Source: JAHBWV01 sp964588385 (GTDB lineage: Bacteria; Planctomycetota; Phycisphaerae; Phycisphaerales; UBA1924). Taken from it: a stretch of DNA of 64,000 bases. The notes beneath the pieces are model-generated. The model worked only from the letters and a program-made list of their open reading frames with translations, had not been told where the DNA came from and ran no database searches. Shown here piece by piece: positions 43,539-52,777 of the stretch (its first letter is position 1; every line of letters starts with the position of its first letter). Position numbers and translations under genes: made by a program. The DNA is taken from positions 21,597-85,596 of the forward strand of contig CAZPPG010000010.1 of the NCBI GenBank assembly GCA_964588385.1, given 5' to 3'.

Positions 43539-43817
43539 ATGTACTACAACCCCCGCCAACAGACCGGTTCGGACAAGCCCGCCCGCGTGCAAGCCGCTCT
43601 TGAGTACCTGCGTTATTGCGATGGCGCGATGACGCAGTGCGACGTGAGCATCCCCGCGCGTCAGTTATCACCCGCGGAGATCCGCGTGCGCGAATCCGCG
43701 CTGCGCGTGCTGGACGCGTACTTCCTCGGCGAGATGGACTTCGGCGATGCGCCGCCGCGCTCCGCACCACCTGAGAATCAGGACGAGGGCGACGCTCCCG
43801 TGCCGCTGCCTGCCTGA
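43539..43817 (+). CDS. Small hypothetical protein
   Basis: A 92-residue ORF: MYYNPRQQTGSDKPARVQAA, then LEYLRYCDGAMTQCDVSIPA, SPAEIRVRESALRVLDAYFL and an acidic, Pro-rich tail. I do not recognise a family. It has no clear RBS but the codon choice is like the neighbours. It lies between tRNA-Lys and the convergent vWA gene, 23 bp from that gene's stop. Confidence 0.45.
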   Translation: MYYNPRQQTGSDKPARVQAALEYLRYCDGAMTQCDVSIPARQLSPAEIRVRESALRVLDAYFLGEMDFGDAPPRSAPPENQDEGDAPVPLPA

Positions 43818-43840
43818 GGCGCGCCCGTTGCGCGACACGA

Positions 43841-45046
43841 TCACGCGCCTTCGGCGCGCGACGCGGTCATCCCCTGCTCCGAAGCCCACTGGCCGATGTC
43901 GCGCCCCTGAATAGCCGCCGCCATCAGCTCGGGGAATCGATCCGGGGTGCAGGCGAAGCTGGGCACGCCCATCGCCGCGAGGGATGCCGCGTTTCTGTGA
44001 TCGAAGCTCGGGGCGCCGCTGTCTCCGAGCGCGAGCAGCGTCACCATCCGCACGCCCGAGCCCGCGATCTCGGCAACGCGCTTGAGCATCTCCTTGTTGT
44101 CCCCGCCCTCGTAAAGGTCCGTGATCAGCACGAGAATGGTGTCCCGCGGCTTCGTGATGAGCCCCTGGCAATACGTGAGGGCCCGGTTGATATCCGTGCC
44201 GCCACCCAGTTGGACCCCCATGAGCACGTCGACCGGGTCCGACATCTTCTCCGTCAGGTCCGTCACGCTGGTGTCGAACGCGACAACGTGCGTCCGCAGC
44301 GCGGGGATCGACGCGAGCACCGCGCCGAAGATGCCGGAGTACACGACGGATTCCCCCATCGATCCGGACTGATCGATGCACACCACGACCGTTCGCAGCT
44401 CGTTGCGCTTTCGTCCATAGCCGATCCGCGTCTCGGGCACGATGGTCCGGTACTCGGCCTGGTAGTGGCGGAGATTGGCGCGGATCGTGCGGTTCCAGTC
44501 GATCTCGTTGTGACGCGGACGTCGCGTCCGCGTCGATCGCTTGAGGGCGCCCTGCACGGCCTGGCGCATGGGCGCGTCGAGCTTCTTCTGGAGTTCACGC
44601 ACCACTCCCTGCACCACGATTCGTGCCGTCGCCTTGGCCTTCTGCGGGATCACGCCGGAGAGCGACATCAGCGTCGTGACAAGATTGATGTCCGGCTCGA
44701 CCGCCTCGAGCATCTCTGGCTCGAGCAGCAGGCGGTCCATCCCCAGCCGATCGATCGCGTCCTTCTGCATGACGCGCACGACCGAAACCGGAAAGTACTC
44801 GCGAATATCTCCCAGCCACCGTGCCGCGTTCGGGACCGACGCGCCCAGTCCTCCGCGCTTGCCGTTTGCGGCCGGTCCGTCGTAGAGCGCGGCCATGGCC
44901 TTGTCCATCGCGAGCAGCCGCCCCGAGAGTTCGTATCCGGTGCCGTCGGCATCATCTCCTCCGAGCAGGAGCCGCCACCGCTCCAGCCGCTCATTGCTGC
45001 TGATCGACTGGGGGGGATCCGTGGGTGATCGCTCTGGCGTGCTCAT
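43841..45046 (-). CDS. vWA domain protein of the five-gene MoxR cluster
   Basis: A 401-residue protein. The first ~210 residues are helical with LGDIREYFPVSVVRVMQKDA and a basic linker (KRSTRTRRPRHNEIDWNRTI). A von Willebrand A domain follows: MIDAS motif VVVCIDQSGSMGESVVYSGI with Asp225, Ser227 and Ser229, then GGGTDINRALTYCQGLITKP (MIDAS Thr) and ILVLITDLYEGGD (Asp). Such vWA proteins act as partners or substrate adaptors of MoxR AAA ATPases. It is the last gene of the operon and overlaps the DUF5682-type gene by ATGA. Confidence 0.9.
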   Translation of the reverse strand: MSTPERSPTDPPQSISSNERLERWRLLLGGDDADGTGYELSGRLLAMDKAMAALYDGPAANGKRGGLGASVPNAARWLGDIREYFPVSVVRVMQKDAIDRLGMDRLLLEPEMLEAVEPDINLVTTLMSLSGVIPQKAKATARIVVQGVVRELQKKLDAPMRQAVQGALKRSTRTRRPRHNEIDWNRTIRANLRHYQAEYRTIVPETRIGYGRKRNELRTVVVCIDQSGSMGESVVYSGIFGAVLASIPALRTHVVAFDTSVTDLTEKMSDPVDVLMGVQLGGGTDINRALTYCQGLITKPRDTILVLITDLYEGGDNKEMLKRVAEIAGSGVRMVTLLALGDSGAPSFDHRNAASLAAMGVPSFACTPDRFPELMAAAIQGRDIGQWASEQGMTASRAEGA

Positions 45047-47325
45047 GGCAACGGATCTCCCAGAATCAGGCGAAGGACCGGCTCCACCAGCGCGGCCCTC
45101 TCCGCGTCGAATGCCTCGCCCGCGCCGACCGGATCTTCCGACTTCGGCCCGCCCGCGCGTTTCAGCTTCTCGCCGATCTGGCGACGCTCCGGCTTTGCAA
45201 AGGTTGAGAACGTTCGCCTCGCGATCGGACAGACGCGCTCAAAGGTCTCGCGCGAGAGCGAAGAGACCCAGCGATCAACGATGGCAAGGAGCCGCTCATC
45301 ATGGATGAGAACCATCCCCGATCCCCCGAGGAAGCCCTCCAGCCACGCGGAGGCGGCCGCCGGGTCGTTCCCGCGCGAGAGAGCGAGCGACAACCGTGTG
45401 GCCGCGTCGTCAGCGCCAACCGCTCCCGAATCGAGCAGGATCCGCCAGGCCCGGCCCCCTACGAGCCCATGAACCTCGGCGTCACCGACCTTTCGGAGCT
45501 CGTCCCTCCAAGGGTCCGCTAGGTCCGGGCGATCCAGCCCGGCGACGCACACGTTCACCGCGTCGATGCGCGCACGCATCGCTTCCGCGCCATCATCATC
45601 GAGCGCTCCGCACGCCGGGGCCAGACCCGCCCGAATACGGACGAGCAACCCCACCACCACCGGCTCAACCAGCGCGGCATCCGTCCTCCGGACGTTGCCG
45701 TATCGCAGCACGCGCGCCAGCGGCGGGATCGCGTCCATCAGGTGGCCGAGGTCGCCGCTGACCGCCGAAACCTCCTGGATCCTGCGGACCAGCCCCTCAA
45801 CCGCGCTGGGCAGGTCCGTGAGCATCACATGATCGAGCATCGCCGTGAGAGATGCCAAGGCCGTCGCCGAGCGGGCGCGATCCGCCACACACGCGCCGGC
45901 AGCCTCCTGCACCGTGTTCCCCCAGCGGGCCGCTTCCAGGACAGACACCGCCAGTTCCGGCTTCCACTGCAGCCTCCACACCTCGTGGAACGTGCTGGTG
46001 CGTTGACGCTGATCCTCAACCAGACGCCCCCACTCGATCCTGAGAATTGCGAGCCGGTGCAGCAGGCGGCTGCGGGCCAGATCTGTTTCTTTCCTCTGAT
46101 CCAGATCGAGCTCGGTCTCATCCGCGCTCACCTTCATGCGGAGCGATCTCTGCTGCGCCGCGAGGTCTCGCTGCAGCGGAACGGTCGGCGCGTCCCCCGG
46201 CACCTCTCCGAGCCGATCGCCGACGATCAGTCTCCGCTCGATCACCAGCATCGGCAGCGGATTGCCATGGCAGAGAATCGCGAGCGTCGCCTCGCCGAGT
46301 TCCTCCAGCCCGGCGATCGATCTCCCTCGCATCGATGCCAGCGTCTCGGCAAGGCGCACCGACTCGATCACGCTCGCCGGGGACGCGTCCAGGTCCTGGT
46401 CCCGCATCAGCCGCGCGACCCGGGCCATCCAGTTCTCCGTCAGCCGCTCGTGATGCGTCCACAGATGCTCATACCAGCCCGGGCTCATGATCCCCGCACC
46501 GTAGCCGGACGCGATAGACAGACGGTCGTGCGTCCACGGGATCCATGTCGCCGCGACCTTTCGCTTGCGAAGCCCCTTGAGCAACTCGTCGTCGGCCTTG
46601 GAGGTCACGCCCTTGATCGCCTCTGCGGTGAGCTCCGGCGCGTGCCACGCGCCGCACACCACCGCGATGCGCTCAAAGCCCTCTTTCATCGCGCCACGAA
46701 TGCACTTGCGCATGTGCGCCTCGCGGCTCGGTTCGTCGGGATCCCTGCCAGACGGACCAAGCTCCGACCTTGCGGACGCCATCGCTTCGCGGATCGCATC
46801 GAAGACGTCCAGACCGTGCTGCTCGCCTCGCCGCTCCTCGATCAGCCGGCCCCACCATGCCTCGCCGTCAGAGAACCCCGCGGCTCTCGCGAGGGCTTCG
46901 AGCGGATCCTCACCCCGCGTGACCAGCCCCTCGTCGAGTGCGTCGCCCGCGGATGCGTTGGGGGTCGGCTGACCTTCCCACTTCTCATCGAGCGCCTCCT
47001 CACGCGGCGCTCGCAAGGCAAACGGAAGGTCGATGAACCGAACCTCAGCGCCGTTCGCAAGCCCCCAGCGGATGGCCTGCCACTCGGGTGAGAACGCCGC
47101 GAACGGGTAGCACGCGGACTCGCTCGGACGATCGGGCTCGTACACAAGAAGGGCCACTGGCGGCTTCATCTGTTCGTGCCCGGCGAGGCCGACAACGTCC
47201 GCCGCGTCCGGCGGCCCTTCAATCAACACGGCATCCGGGCGGAGCGTCTCGAGCGCACGCACGAGCATCCGGGCCGAGCCCGGCCCGTGGTGACGGATCC
47301 CGAGAACGCTCACCGTGGTTGCCAT
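45043..47325 (-). CDS. DUF5682-family protein
   Basis: A 760-residue soluble protein. The N-terminal ~270 residues have the pattern of the DUF5682 family: VSVLGIRHHGPGSARMLVRA, DAVLIEGPPDAADVVGLAGH, VALLVYEPDRPSESACYPFA, VRFIDLPFALR and a conserved GAWHAPELT around residue 230, which recalls the TraB/ChaN/EreA-like group (His, Glu and Gly-rich loops). The remaining ~480 residues are helical with no recognised domain (AARWGNTVQEAAGACVADRA). It overlaps the vWA start by ATGA and follows the MoxR gene stop by 3 bp. Enzymatic activity is not known. Confidence 0.85.
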   Translation of the reverse strand: MATTVSVLGIRHHGPGSARMLVRALETLRPDAVLIEGPPDAADVVGLAGHEQMKPPVALLVYEPDRPSESACYPFAAFSPEWQAIRWGLANGAEVRFIDLPFALRAPREEALDEKWEGQPTPNASAGDALDEGLVTRGEDPLEALARAAGFSDGEAWWGRLIEERRGEQHGLDVFDAIREAMASARSELGPSGRDPDEPSREAHMRKCIRGAMKEGFERIAVVCGAWHAPELTAEAIKGVTSKADDELLKGLRKRKVAATWIPWTHDRLSIASGYGAGIMSPGWYEHLWTHHERLTENWMARVARLMRDQDLDASPASVIESVRLAETLASMRGRSIAGLEELGEATLAILCHGNPLPMLVIERRLIVGDRLGEVPGDAPTVPLQRDLAAQQRSLRMKVSADETELDLDQRKETDLARSRLLHRLAILRIEWGRLVEDQRQRTSTFHEVWRLQWKPELAVSVLEAARWGNTVQEAAGACVADRARSATALASLTAMLDHVMLTDLPSAVEGLVRRIQEVSAVSGDLGHLMDAIPPLARVLRYGNVRRTDAALVEPVVVGLLVRIRAGLAPACGALDDDGAEAMRARIDAVNVCVAGLDRPDLADPWRDELRKVGDAEVHGLVGGRAWRILLDSGAVGADDAATRLSLALSRGNDPAAASAWLEGFLGGSGMVLIHDERLLAIVDRWVSSLSRETFERVCPIARRTFSTFAKPERRQIGEKLKRAGGPKSEDPVGAGEAFDAERAALVEPVLRLILGDPLP

Positions 47326-47328
47326 CTT

Positions 47329-48432
47329 CTATAGCACGTCCTTGCAGGCCCGGTACAGGTCCTTCCACCCGTCCCGCTCCTTGATCACCGATTCCAGATA
47401 CTCACGCATGACAACGCGATCCTGAACCGGATCCTTGACGATCGCACCGATCATGCCGCTGGCGACATCGCCCGCGCGGAGTGTCCCGTCGCCGAAGTGC
47501 GTTGCGAGCGCGATGCCGCTCGTGATGACGCTGATGGCCTCGGCGGTGCTCAGCGTGCTGGACGGCTGCTTGAGCTTGCTCTTGCCGTCGGCGGTCTTGC
47601 CCTCGCGAAGCTCGCGGAAGACGGTGACCACGCGCCGGATCTCTTCCATGGCCGGTGTCTCGCTCGGAAGCTCGAGGGCTCTGCCCATCTGCACCACGCG
47701 CCGCTGGACAATGTCGACCTCTTCCTCCATGGTTTCCGGCACCGGCAGCACAACCGTGTTGAACCGACGCTTGAGCGCGCTCGACAGCTCATTGACGCCC
47801 TTGTCACGGTCATTCGCCGTCGCGATGATGTTGAATCCCTTGACCGCGCGAACCTCCTCGTTCAACTCAGGCACCGGCAGCGTCTTCTCAGACAGGATCG
47901 TGATCAGCGTGTCCTGCACGTCGCTGGGAACGCGCGTCAGTTCCTCCACACGAACCAAACTGCCCTCGGTCATCCCGCGCATCACCGGCCCCGGCACCAA
48001 GGCCTCGCGCGACGGCCCCTTGGCCAGAAGCAGCGCGTAGTTCCAGCCGTAGCGAATCGCCTCCTCCGGCGTTCCCGCCGTTCCCTGCACCATCAATGTG
48101 GAGTCGCCGCTGATCGCGGCGGCGAGGTGCTCGCTCACCCAGCTCTTGGCCGTGCCCGGCACGCCCATGAGGAGCAGCGCGCGATCCGTGACCAGCGTCG
48201 CGACGGCGATCTCGATGAGGCGCTGGCTGCCGACGTACTTCGGCGTGATGACCGTGCCGTCCCGGAGCGTTCCTCCCATGAGATACGTCACGACCGCCGA
48301 CGGAGAGAGCTTCCATCGGGGTGGACGCTCACGATCGTCGGCCTTCGCCAGTGCGGCCAGCTCTGACGCGAACTGATGCTCCGCGGTCTCGCGCAGCGCC
48401 GACGCCGCGGACTTGTTCGGGGCTTTGCTCAC
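47329..48432 (-). CDS. MoxR-type AAA+ ATPase
   Basis: A 367-residue AAA+ ATPase of the MoxR group. Walker A is LLLMGVPGTAKSWVSEHLAA (residues ~87-106). Walker B is degenerate: SLVRVEELTRVPSDVQDTLI with Glu-Glu rather than Asp-Glu. Sensor I is FNIIATANDRDKGVNEL, and the Arg-finger region is LKRRFNTVVLPVPETMEEEV. A helical lid follows. MoxR ATPases commonly work as chaperone-like machines with vWA proteins. The stop/start overlaps the DUF5691-type gene by ATGA. Confidence 0.92.
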   Translation of the reverse strand: MSKAPNKSAASALRETAEHQFASELAALAKADDRERPPRWKLSPSAVVTYLMGGTLRDGTVITPKYVGSQRLIEIAVATLVTDRALLLMGVPGTAKSWVSEHLAAAISGDSTLMVQGTAGTPEEAIRYGWNYALLLAKGPSREALVPGPVMRGMTEGSLVRVEELTRVPSDVQDTLITILSEKTLPVPELNEEVRAVKGFNIIATANDRDKGVNELSSALKRRFNTVVLPVPETMEEEVDIVQRRVVQMGRALELPSETPAMEEIRRVVTVFRELREGKTADGKSKLKQPSSTLSTAEAISVITSGIALATHFGDGTLRAGDVASGMIGAIVKDPVQDRVVMREYLESVIKERDGWKDLYRACKDVL

Positions 48433-49919
48433 GTCTCGAACTCCTTGCGCATCTCCGCGCGCAGTTTCACACGGTCAACGCTCTTCCTGAAACTGTCCGT
48501 CAGTTCCTCGCCGCACGTCGCGATCACAGCCCGCTCAAAGGCATCTGCACAGTCCGGATCCACGCGTCTGGACACGTGGTCAACCGCCTCGTGCAGCCCC
48601 CACGCCTCAGCCGCATTCTTCCGCGCTTGCTTCTCGATCCTCTTCATCGATGCCTCTGAGAACGCACGCGACCAGGCATGCCCAGCAGTCCCCAGCAGCG
48701 TCCACCGCTCAATGGAACTGAAGCGAGCATGGTCGATCAGCTCCAGCAGGAGCCGCTCCCCCGCGTCGCTCGCAATGCCGCCGCAGAGCGTGGCGAGGTC
48801 GTCCACATCCACCTTCTTGCTCTCAAGCAGCGCTCGGGCGATGGCCGCGCTCCATGCCTCGTCCGCCTGGGCTCGGGCCGCCCGCATCATCGCGTGCAGC
48901 GCGTCCTCGTATGAGTCGTCCGACGCAAGAGCTTCCAGCACGCCCCCAGGACTCAGGCCCGAGACGTCCGTCCACACGCGAAGATCCGTCATCGCCAGCA
49001 TCTGGCGCATCCACCATGCGCGCTTCCCCATGCCTCCCGGCGCACGCTCCTCGATTCCGTCGCGCTCCCACGCCTTGTCAAAGTCGTGGGGCGCAACCAG
49101 GCGCACGACCACCTTCTTCTTGAACGCGCCGCCCTTCACCTCCGCCGCGATGATCCGCCCCGACCGCTCGTTCATTCTCGCGCGCAGCGCCGAGCCCGGC
49201 AGTCGCCCGAGGGCCGAAGCCGCCGCGGCGCGGACCAGCTTGCTCTTGTCGTCGAGCGCGGCCTCAAGGAACGGCTCATCCGCGAGCGACAACCCCTCGC
49301 TCATCGCGTCGATGCAGCGCTTTCGGTCATCGGCCCCATCGCTCTGCCACGTCGATTGCACGAGCTCGCGCCCGCGGGCCGGATCGACCCGGCGCACCGC
49401 CCGGAGCGCGCCGGCTCGCTCCACAGCGCTTCCCGTGTGCCACACCTCGTCAAGATTCTCCGGCACCTGCGCGCCCGCGCTTGCACGCCTCCATGCCGGA
49501 TTCAGCGTCGCGAGCCAGGTGCCGCGCGTTCCGGTCGCGATAAACACCGCGTTGTCCCGCCGCGCCTGTCGCGCCCACCAGTCCAGAAGCGCCGGCACGG
49601 TCTCCGGCCACACACACACGCCCTTGCCGTTCGCCAGCTCGCACCACTCACCGATCATGATCTCATCGCCCTGGCCGAGCACCCGCATCAGCGTCGCCAT
49701 CGACGCCGCATTCGCACGCGGGCTTGCCTCTTCCGGGCACGCCGTGACGCGCCCCGTGACCGCACGCGCCCTGTAGCCCGCGCGAGCTTGCGCCCCGAAC
49801 ACCGCCGCCTGGACCAGGATCTGCCCCGCCTCCGCCGCGCCCCCTCCCGAGCGATCCGCGCCCATCAGCGCCAACGCGGCGGCCGCTCGCATGCGCGTAC
49901 CGGGTGACGCCGCGCTCAT
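48429..49919 (-). CDS. DUF5691-type protein
   Basis: A 496-residue protein, Ala/Arg-rich and mostly helical, resembling armadillo/HEAT-like solenoids. I recognise the DUF5691 pattern of TLMRVLGQGDEIMIGEWCEL, NGKGVCVWPETVPALLDWWA and PAWRRASAGAQVPENLDEVW, and several helical repeats such as AAASALGRLPGSALRARM. No catalytic motif is seen. I chose the ATG at 49919, which overlaps the upstream SWIM stop (ATGA); an ATG three codons earlier exists. It lies between the SWIM and MoxR genes and probably bridges or recognises substrates. Confidence 0.8.
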   Translation of the reverse strand: MSAASPGTRMRAAAALALMGADRSGGGAAEAGQILVQAAVFGAQARAGYRARAVTGRVTACPEEASPRANAASMATLMRVLGQGDEIMIGEWCELANGKGVCVWPETVPALLDWWARQARRDNAVFIATGTRGTWLATLNPAWRRASAGAQVPENLDEVWHTGSAVERAGALRAVRRVDPARGRELVQSTWQSDGADDRKRCIDAMSEGLSLADEPFLEAALDDKSKLVRAAAASALGRLPGSALRARMNERSGRIIAAEVKGGAFKKKVVVRLVAPHDFDKAWERDGIEERAPGGMGKRAWWMRQMLAMTDLRVWTDVSGLSPGGVLEALASDDSYEDALHAMMRAARAQADEAWSAAIARALLESKKVDVDDLATLCGGIASDAGERLLLELIDHARFSSIERWTLLGTAGHAWSRAFSEASMKRIEKQARKNAAEAWGLHEAVDHVSRRVDPDCADAFERAVIATCGEELTDSFRKSVDRVKLRAEMRKEFET

Positions 49920-51268
49920 GACGCCCACCTCGGTGCGAGATCAAAGTACGCGCAGGTCTCATCCGTCATCACGCTGATCGGCAGCGCATGCTCACCGTTC
50001 CATTCCGCAAGCACGGTCATCGCGCGGCCCCCGCTCGCCGACAGCATCCTCCACAACTGAAGCCCATTCGCGAACGCCGGCTTCACCGGCACCCCGGCAC
50101 CGTCCCCGTCCACAACGTGCCATGCCTCTCCCTGCCGCGCGAGCCGAGCGCCCGAAACAACCAGCGGCCAGCGCGTTGTCCAAGGGTTTGCCGCCAGCGC
50201 CTCCGCGTATCGCCGAAGGCCCGCCTCGATCGTCCCGTCCGATGCGTCTCCGAGCGGACGCTCGATCCCCCGCGCACCCGACGTCGCCGCAACCAGCGCC
50301 CGCAGCGGCAGCCGCCCCGGATAGAACGCGAGCTCACCATCGAACTCGATCCCGGCCGCGATCGTCTGCGCCAAGGGCTGCAGCCCCACAGCGAAGTCCA
50401 GCACCAACGCGCGCCTGCCTGTCTTCCTCCCCACCAGCCACGTGCGACGCACACGAAGCCGCTCCTCATCTTCGATGATCTGCCCCATCGTCACCCAGCG
50501 GTCGCTCACCTTCGGGCCCGCCAGCACCTCGTCCTTGGAACACGCAAATCCCAGCGCGGCTCGAGCGTCCGAAGCGACATCCGGCGGCAGTTCCCCGAGT
50601 CTCTCTCCCGCGCACAGCAGCAAGTGCAATCTGCCCAGCAGGTCCAGCGTGCGAACCTCCCATCCCTCTCCTGACGCCATTACCTCCGGCACGCGCCGAA
50701 TGAAACCGGCCAGCCCTGGCGCCTGCGCATCGACCATCCGGGCCGCCGCGCGCTCCCAGGTCGCCGCGTCTTCCGATTGCGCGCTCGCGAGGCCGCGCCG
50801 CAAGAGATCGTCCAACCAAACGCGGCATGACGCAATCCCGTCTCCAACCCGCAGCTCACGCTCCGCCGCCCGCTTTGCCTGCGCCTCCGCATCAACCGGC
50901 TTCTCAGACTTGGCACGCTCCGCCTTCTTCTCTGCCCGGCCGGCACGGCTCTCCAGCCACTCGGCAACCCAGCCCGGTTCCGGCGCGGCCGCAAACTGCG
51001 TCGCGTCCTTGGCGACCAGAAACATCAGCGCAAGCCCATGCTTGCACGGAAACTTTCGGCTTGGGCAACTGCACTTGAACGCCGGCTCCGAGAGATCAAC
51101 CCGAGTCTGATAAGGGTCCTTGCCCGAGCCCTGACAGAGCCCCCAGATCGCCCGGTCGCTCCGACCCAGCCCGCTCCACTTGCGCAATGTTGCAAGCCCA
51201 AGCCCCGCCGATGCCGCCGCGGCGTCCGGAGCAAGTGCGGTCACGCGATCAGCGGTCCATTGCTGCAT
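49916..51268 (-). CDS. SWIM zinc-finger protein
   Basis: A 450-residue protein, first in the five-gene operon. The SWIM motif CxCx6CxH is clear near the N-terminus: FKCSCPSRKFPCKHGLAL, with Cys66, Cys68, Cys75 and His77. SWIM domains bind nucleic acid or protein. The rest has a Lys/Glu-rich linker (RAEKKAERAKSEKPVDAEA) and a C-terminal half with RVRRTWLVGRKTGRRALVLD and WRMLSASGGRAMTVLAEWNG, consistent with known SWIM-associated bacterial proteins, but I do not assign it a function. Its upstream 159 bp probably holds the operon promoter; no motif was assigned. Confidence 0.9.
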   Translation of the reverse strand: MQQWTADRVTALAPDAAAASAGLGLATLRKWSGLGRSDRAIWGLCQGSGKDPYQTRVDLSEPAFKCSCPSRKFPCKHGLALMFLVAKDATQFAAAPEPGWVAEWLESRAGRAEKKAERAKSEKPVDAEAQAKRAAERELRVGDGIASCRVWLDDLLRRGLASAQSEDAATWERAAARMVDAQAPGLAGFIRRVPEVMASGEGWEVRTLDLLGRLHLLLCAGERLGELPPDVASDARAALGFACSKDEVLAGPKVSDRWVTMGQIIEDEERLRVRRTWLVGRKTGRRALVLDFAVGLQPLAQTIAAGIEFDGELAFYPGRLPLRALVAATSGARGIERPLGDASDGTIEAGLRRYAEALAANPWTTRWPLVVSGARLARQGEAWHVVDGDGAGVPVKPAFANGLQLWRMLSASGGRAMTVLAEWNGEHALPISVMTDETCAYFDLAPRWAS

Positions 51269-51427
51269 AGCGCGGATCGTCCACGGAGAGGCTCCCTCTG
51301 GGGGAACCCCCTTCCACCAACACTCAGAACGTACCTACCAGGGAGCAGCCGAAGAGCAGTTCTCGCACATATGTAGCGAGAAGCGCGCCGGTGTGTCAAG
51401 CCGATGCGCAGCCACACCCTCTCCCCG

Positions 51428-52777
51428 TCACTCCGATCGCTCCGGCGGAATCGGCCGATCGTGAGGGTCGACGGCCCGGGCCGGCGCCGGCGGGAGCAAT
51501 CGCTCGCGCCTCTGGGCGTCGCGAGCGTGCTCCAGCCGCATCGCCGGATCGTGCACGTGGTCCGGCGAGAAGCCGCCGCGTTCAACCAAGTAAGCCTCCC
51601 AGAGACGATGCGCCCTGATGACTGACGCCGCCTCACGCCTCCCTGCCTCGGTCAGTGAAACACGCCCCCCGCCCTCCACGATCTGCCCGCTCTGTACCGC
51701 CTGCCGCTTGGCAAACCGCGCCGCCAACGCGCTGGTCATTCCCTTGTCGATGTCCGAGACGGCCAGATCAGCTTCGCCGCGTTCTTCCGCTCGATACAGC
51801 GATCCGAGGAGATCTTCGCGCGCAATCGTCATCGAGAGTCGTATCCGACGCCACGCCTTTGCCGCCACGCCGTGCCTTGGGGCGAAAATCATCGCAACGG
51901 TCATCGCCCCTCCCGCGGCGACCGTCATCATTCCCGATGCGCTCAGCGATCCGCTGAAGCCCAGAAGCCGCGGCCCGAACGCGCCCATCGCGTACCCGCC
52001 GATGCCGCACGCCGCCGCGATCACGCCCGACACCACGACCTGCGACCAGAGACGATCGGTCAGCATCCGCGCCGCCGCGGCCGGGCAGATCAGCATCGCG
52101 ATCACCAGAATCGAACCCACCGCCTCGAACGAGGCAACCGTCACACATGCCACCAGCACCATGAACAACCCGTTCAGCGGCCCCGCCGGGTACCCCTGGC
52201 TCGTCGCCAGCCCGGGATCGAAACACACGATTCGCAGCTCTTTGAAGCACACCGCCACGAAGCCACAGACGACGATGGTCACGCCGATCAGCGTCCACAC
52301 CTGACGCGGCAGCCCTTGAAACGTCTCCCATGTCCAGAACTGGCCCCAGTCGGCCGGTGGGAACCAGATCATCCCCTCCAGCACGCCGTTGAGCACGCAG
52401 TCCGCATCCAGGTCCACCTGCCGCCCCGCGCCCCGCTCCAGCAGAAGCACGCCCAGCGCGAACAGCACACTGAACACCACTCCCATGGCCGCGCCCGGCT
52501 CGATCCTCGCGTATCGCCGCAGCGCCTCCACCAGCCCCACGGTCACGAGCCCCGCCGCCGCCGCGCCCAGGAACATCGCCAGGGGATCCCGCGTTCCCGT
52601 CAGCATGAACGCCACGACCAGCCCCGGCAGCACCGAGTGAGAGATGGCGTCCCCCATCAGGCTCATCCGCCGAAGCACGAGGAAGTTCCCGACCACCGAG
52701 CACGCCAGACATGCCAGCGTCCCCGCCAGCATCGGCGGCACGTCGATCGCAATGAGCTCATGCACCGCCGAGTTCAT
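51428..52777 (-). CDS. ABC-3 metal permease fused to a DtxR/MntR-like C-terminal region
   Basis: A 449-residue protein. Residues ~1-300 are a metal-type ABC permease with about eight membrane segments: RRMSLMGDAISHSVLPGLVV, MLICPAAAARMLTDRLWSQV and LGFSGSLSASGMMTVAAGGA. After a cytoplasmic linker (AKAWRRIRLSMTIAREDLLG) the last ~130 residues look like a winged-helix/dimerisation region: FAKRQAVQSGQIVEGGGRVS, LTEAGRREAASVIRAHRLWE and LVERGGFSPDHVHDPAMRLE, then EHARDAQ. The layout is that of Chlamydia YtgCR, in which the C-terminal repressor is released proteolytically. Metal ligands are only partly recognisable (RAHRLWE, LEH). The start overlaps the upstream permease by ATGA. Confidence 0.86.
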   Translation of the reverse strand: MNSAVHELIAIDVPPMLAGTLACLACSVVGNFLVLRRMSLMGDAISHSVLPGLVVAFMLTGTRDPLAMFLGAAAAGLVTVGLVEALRRYARIEPGAAMGVVFSVLFALGVLLLERGAGRQVDLDADCVLNGVLEGMIWFPPADWGQFWTWETFQGLPRQVWTLIGVTIVVCGFVAVCFKELRIVCFDPGLATSQGYPAGPLNGLFMVLVACVTVASFEAVGSILVIAMLICPAAAARMLTDRLWSQVVVSGVIAAACGIGGYAMGAFGPRLLGFSGSLSASGMMTVAAGGAMTVAMIFAPRHGVAAKAWRRIRLSMTIAREDLLGSLYRAEERGEADLAVSDIDKGMTSALAARFAKRQAVQSGQIVEGGGRVSLTEAGRREAASVIRAHRLWEAYLVERGGFSPDHVHDPAMRLEHARDAQRRERLLPPAPARAVDPHDRPIPPERSE

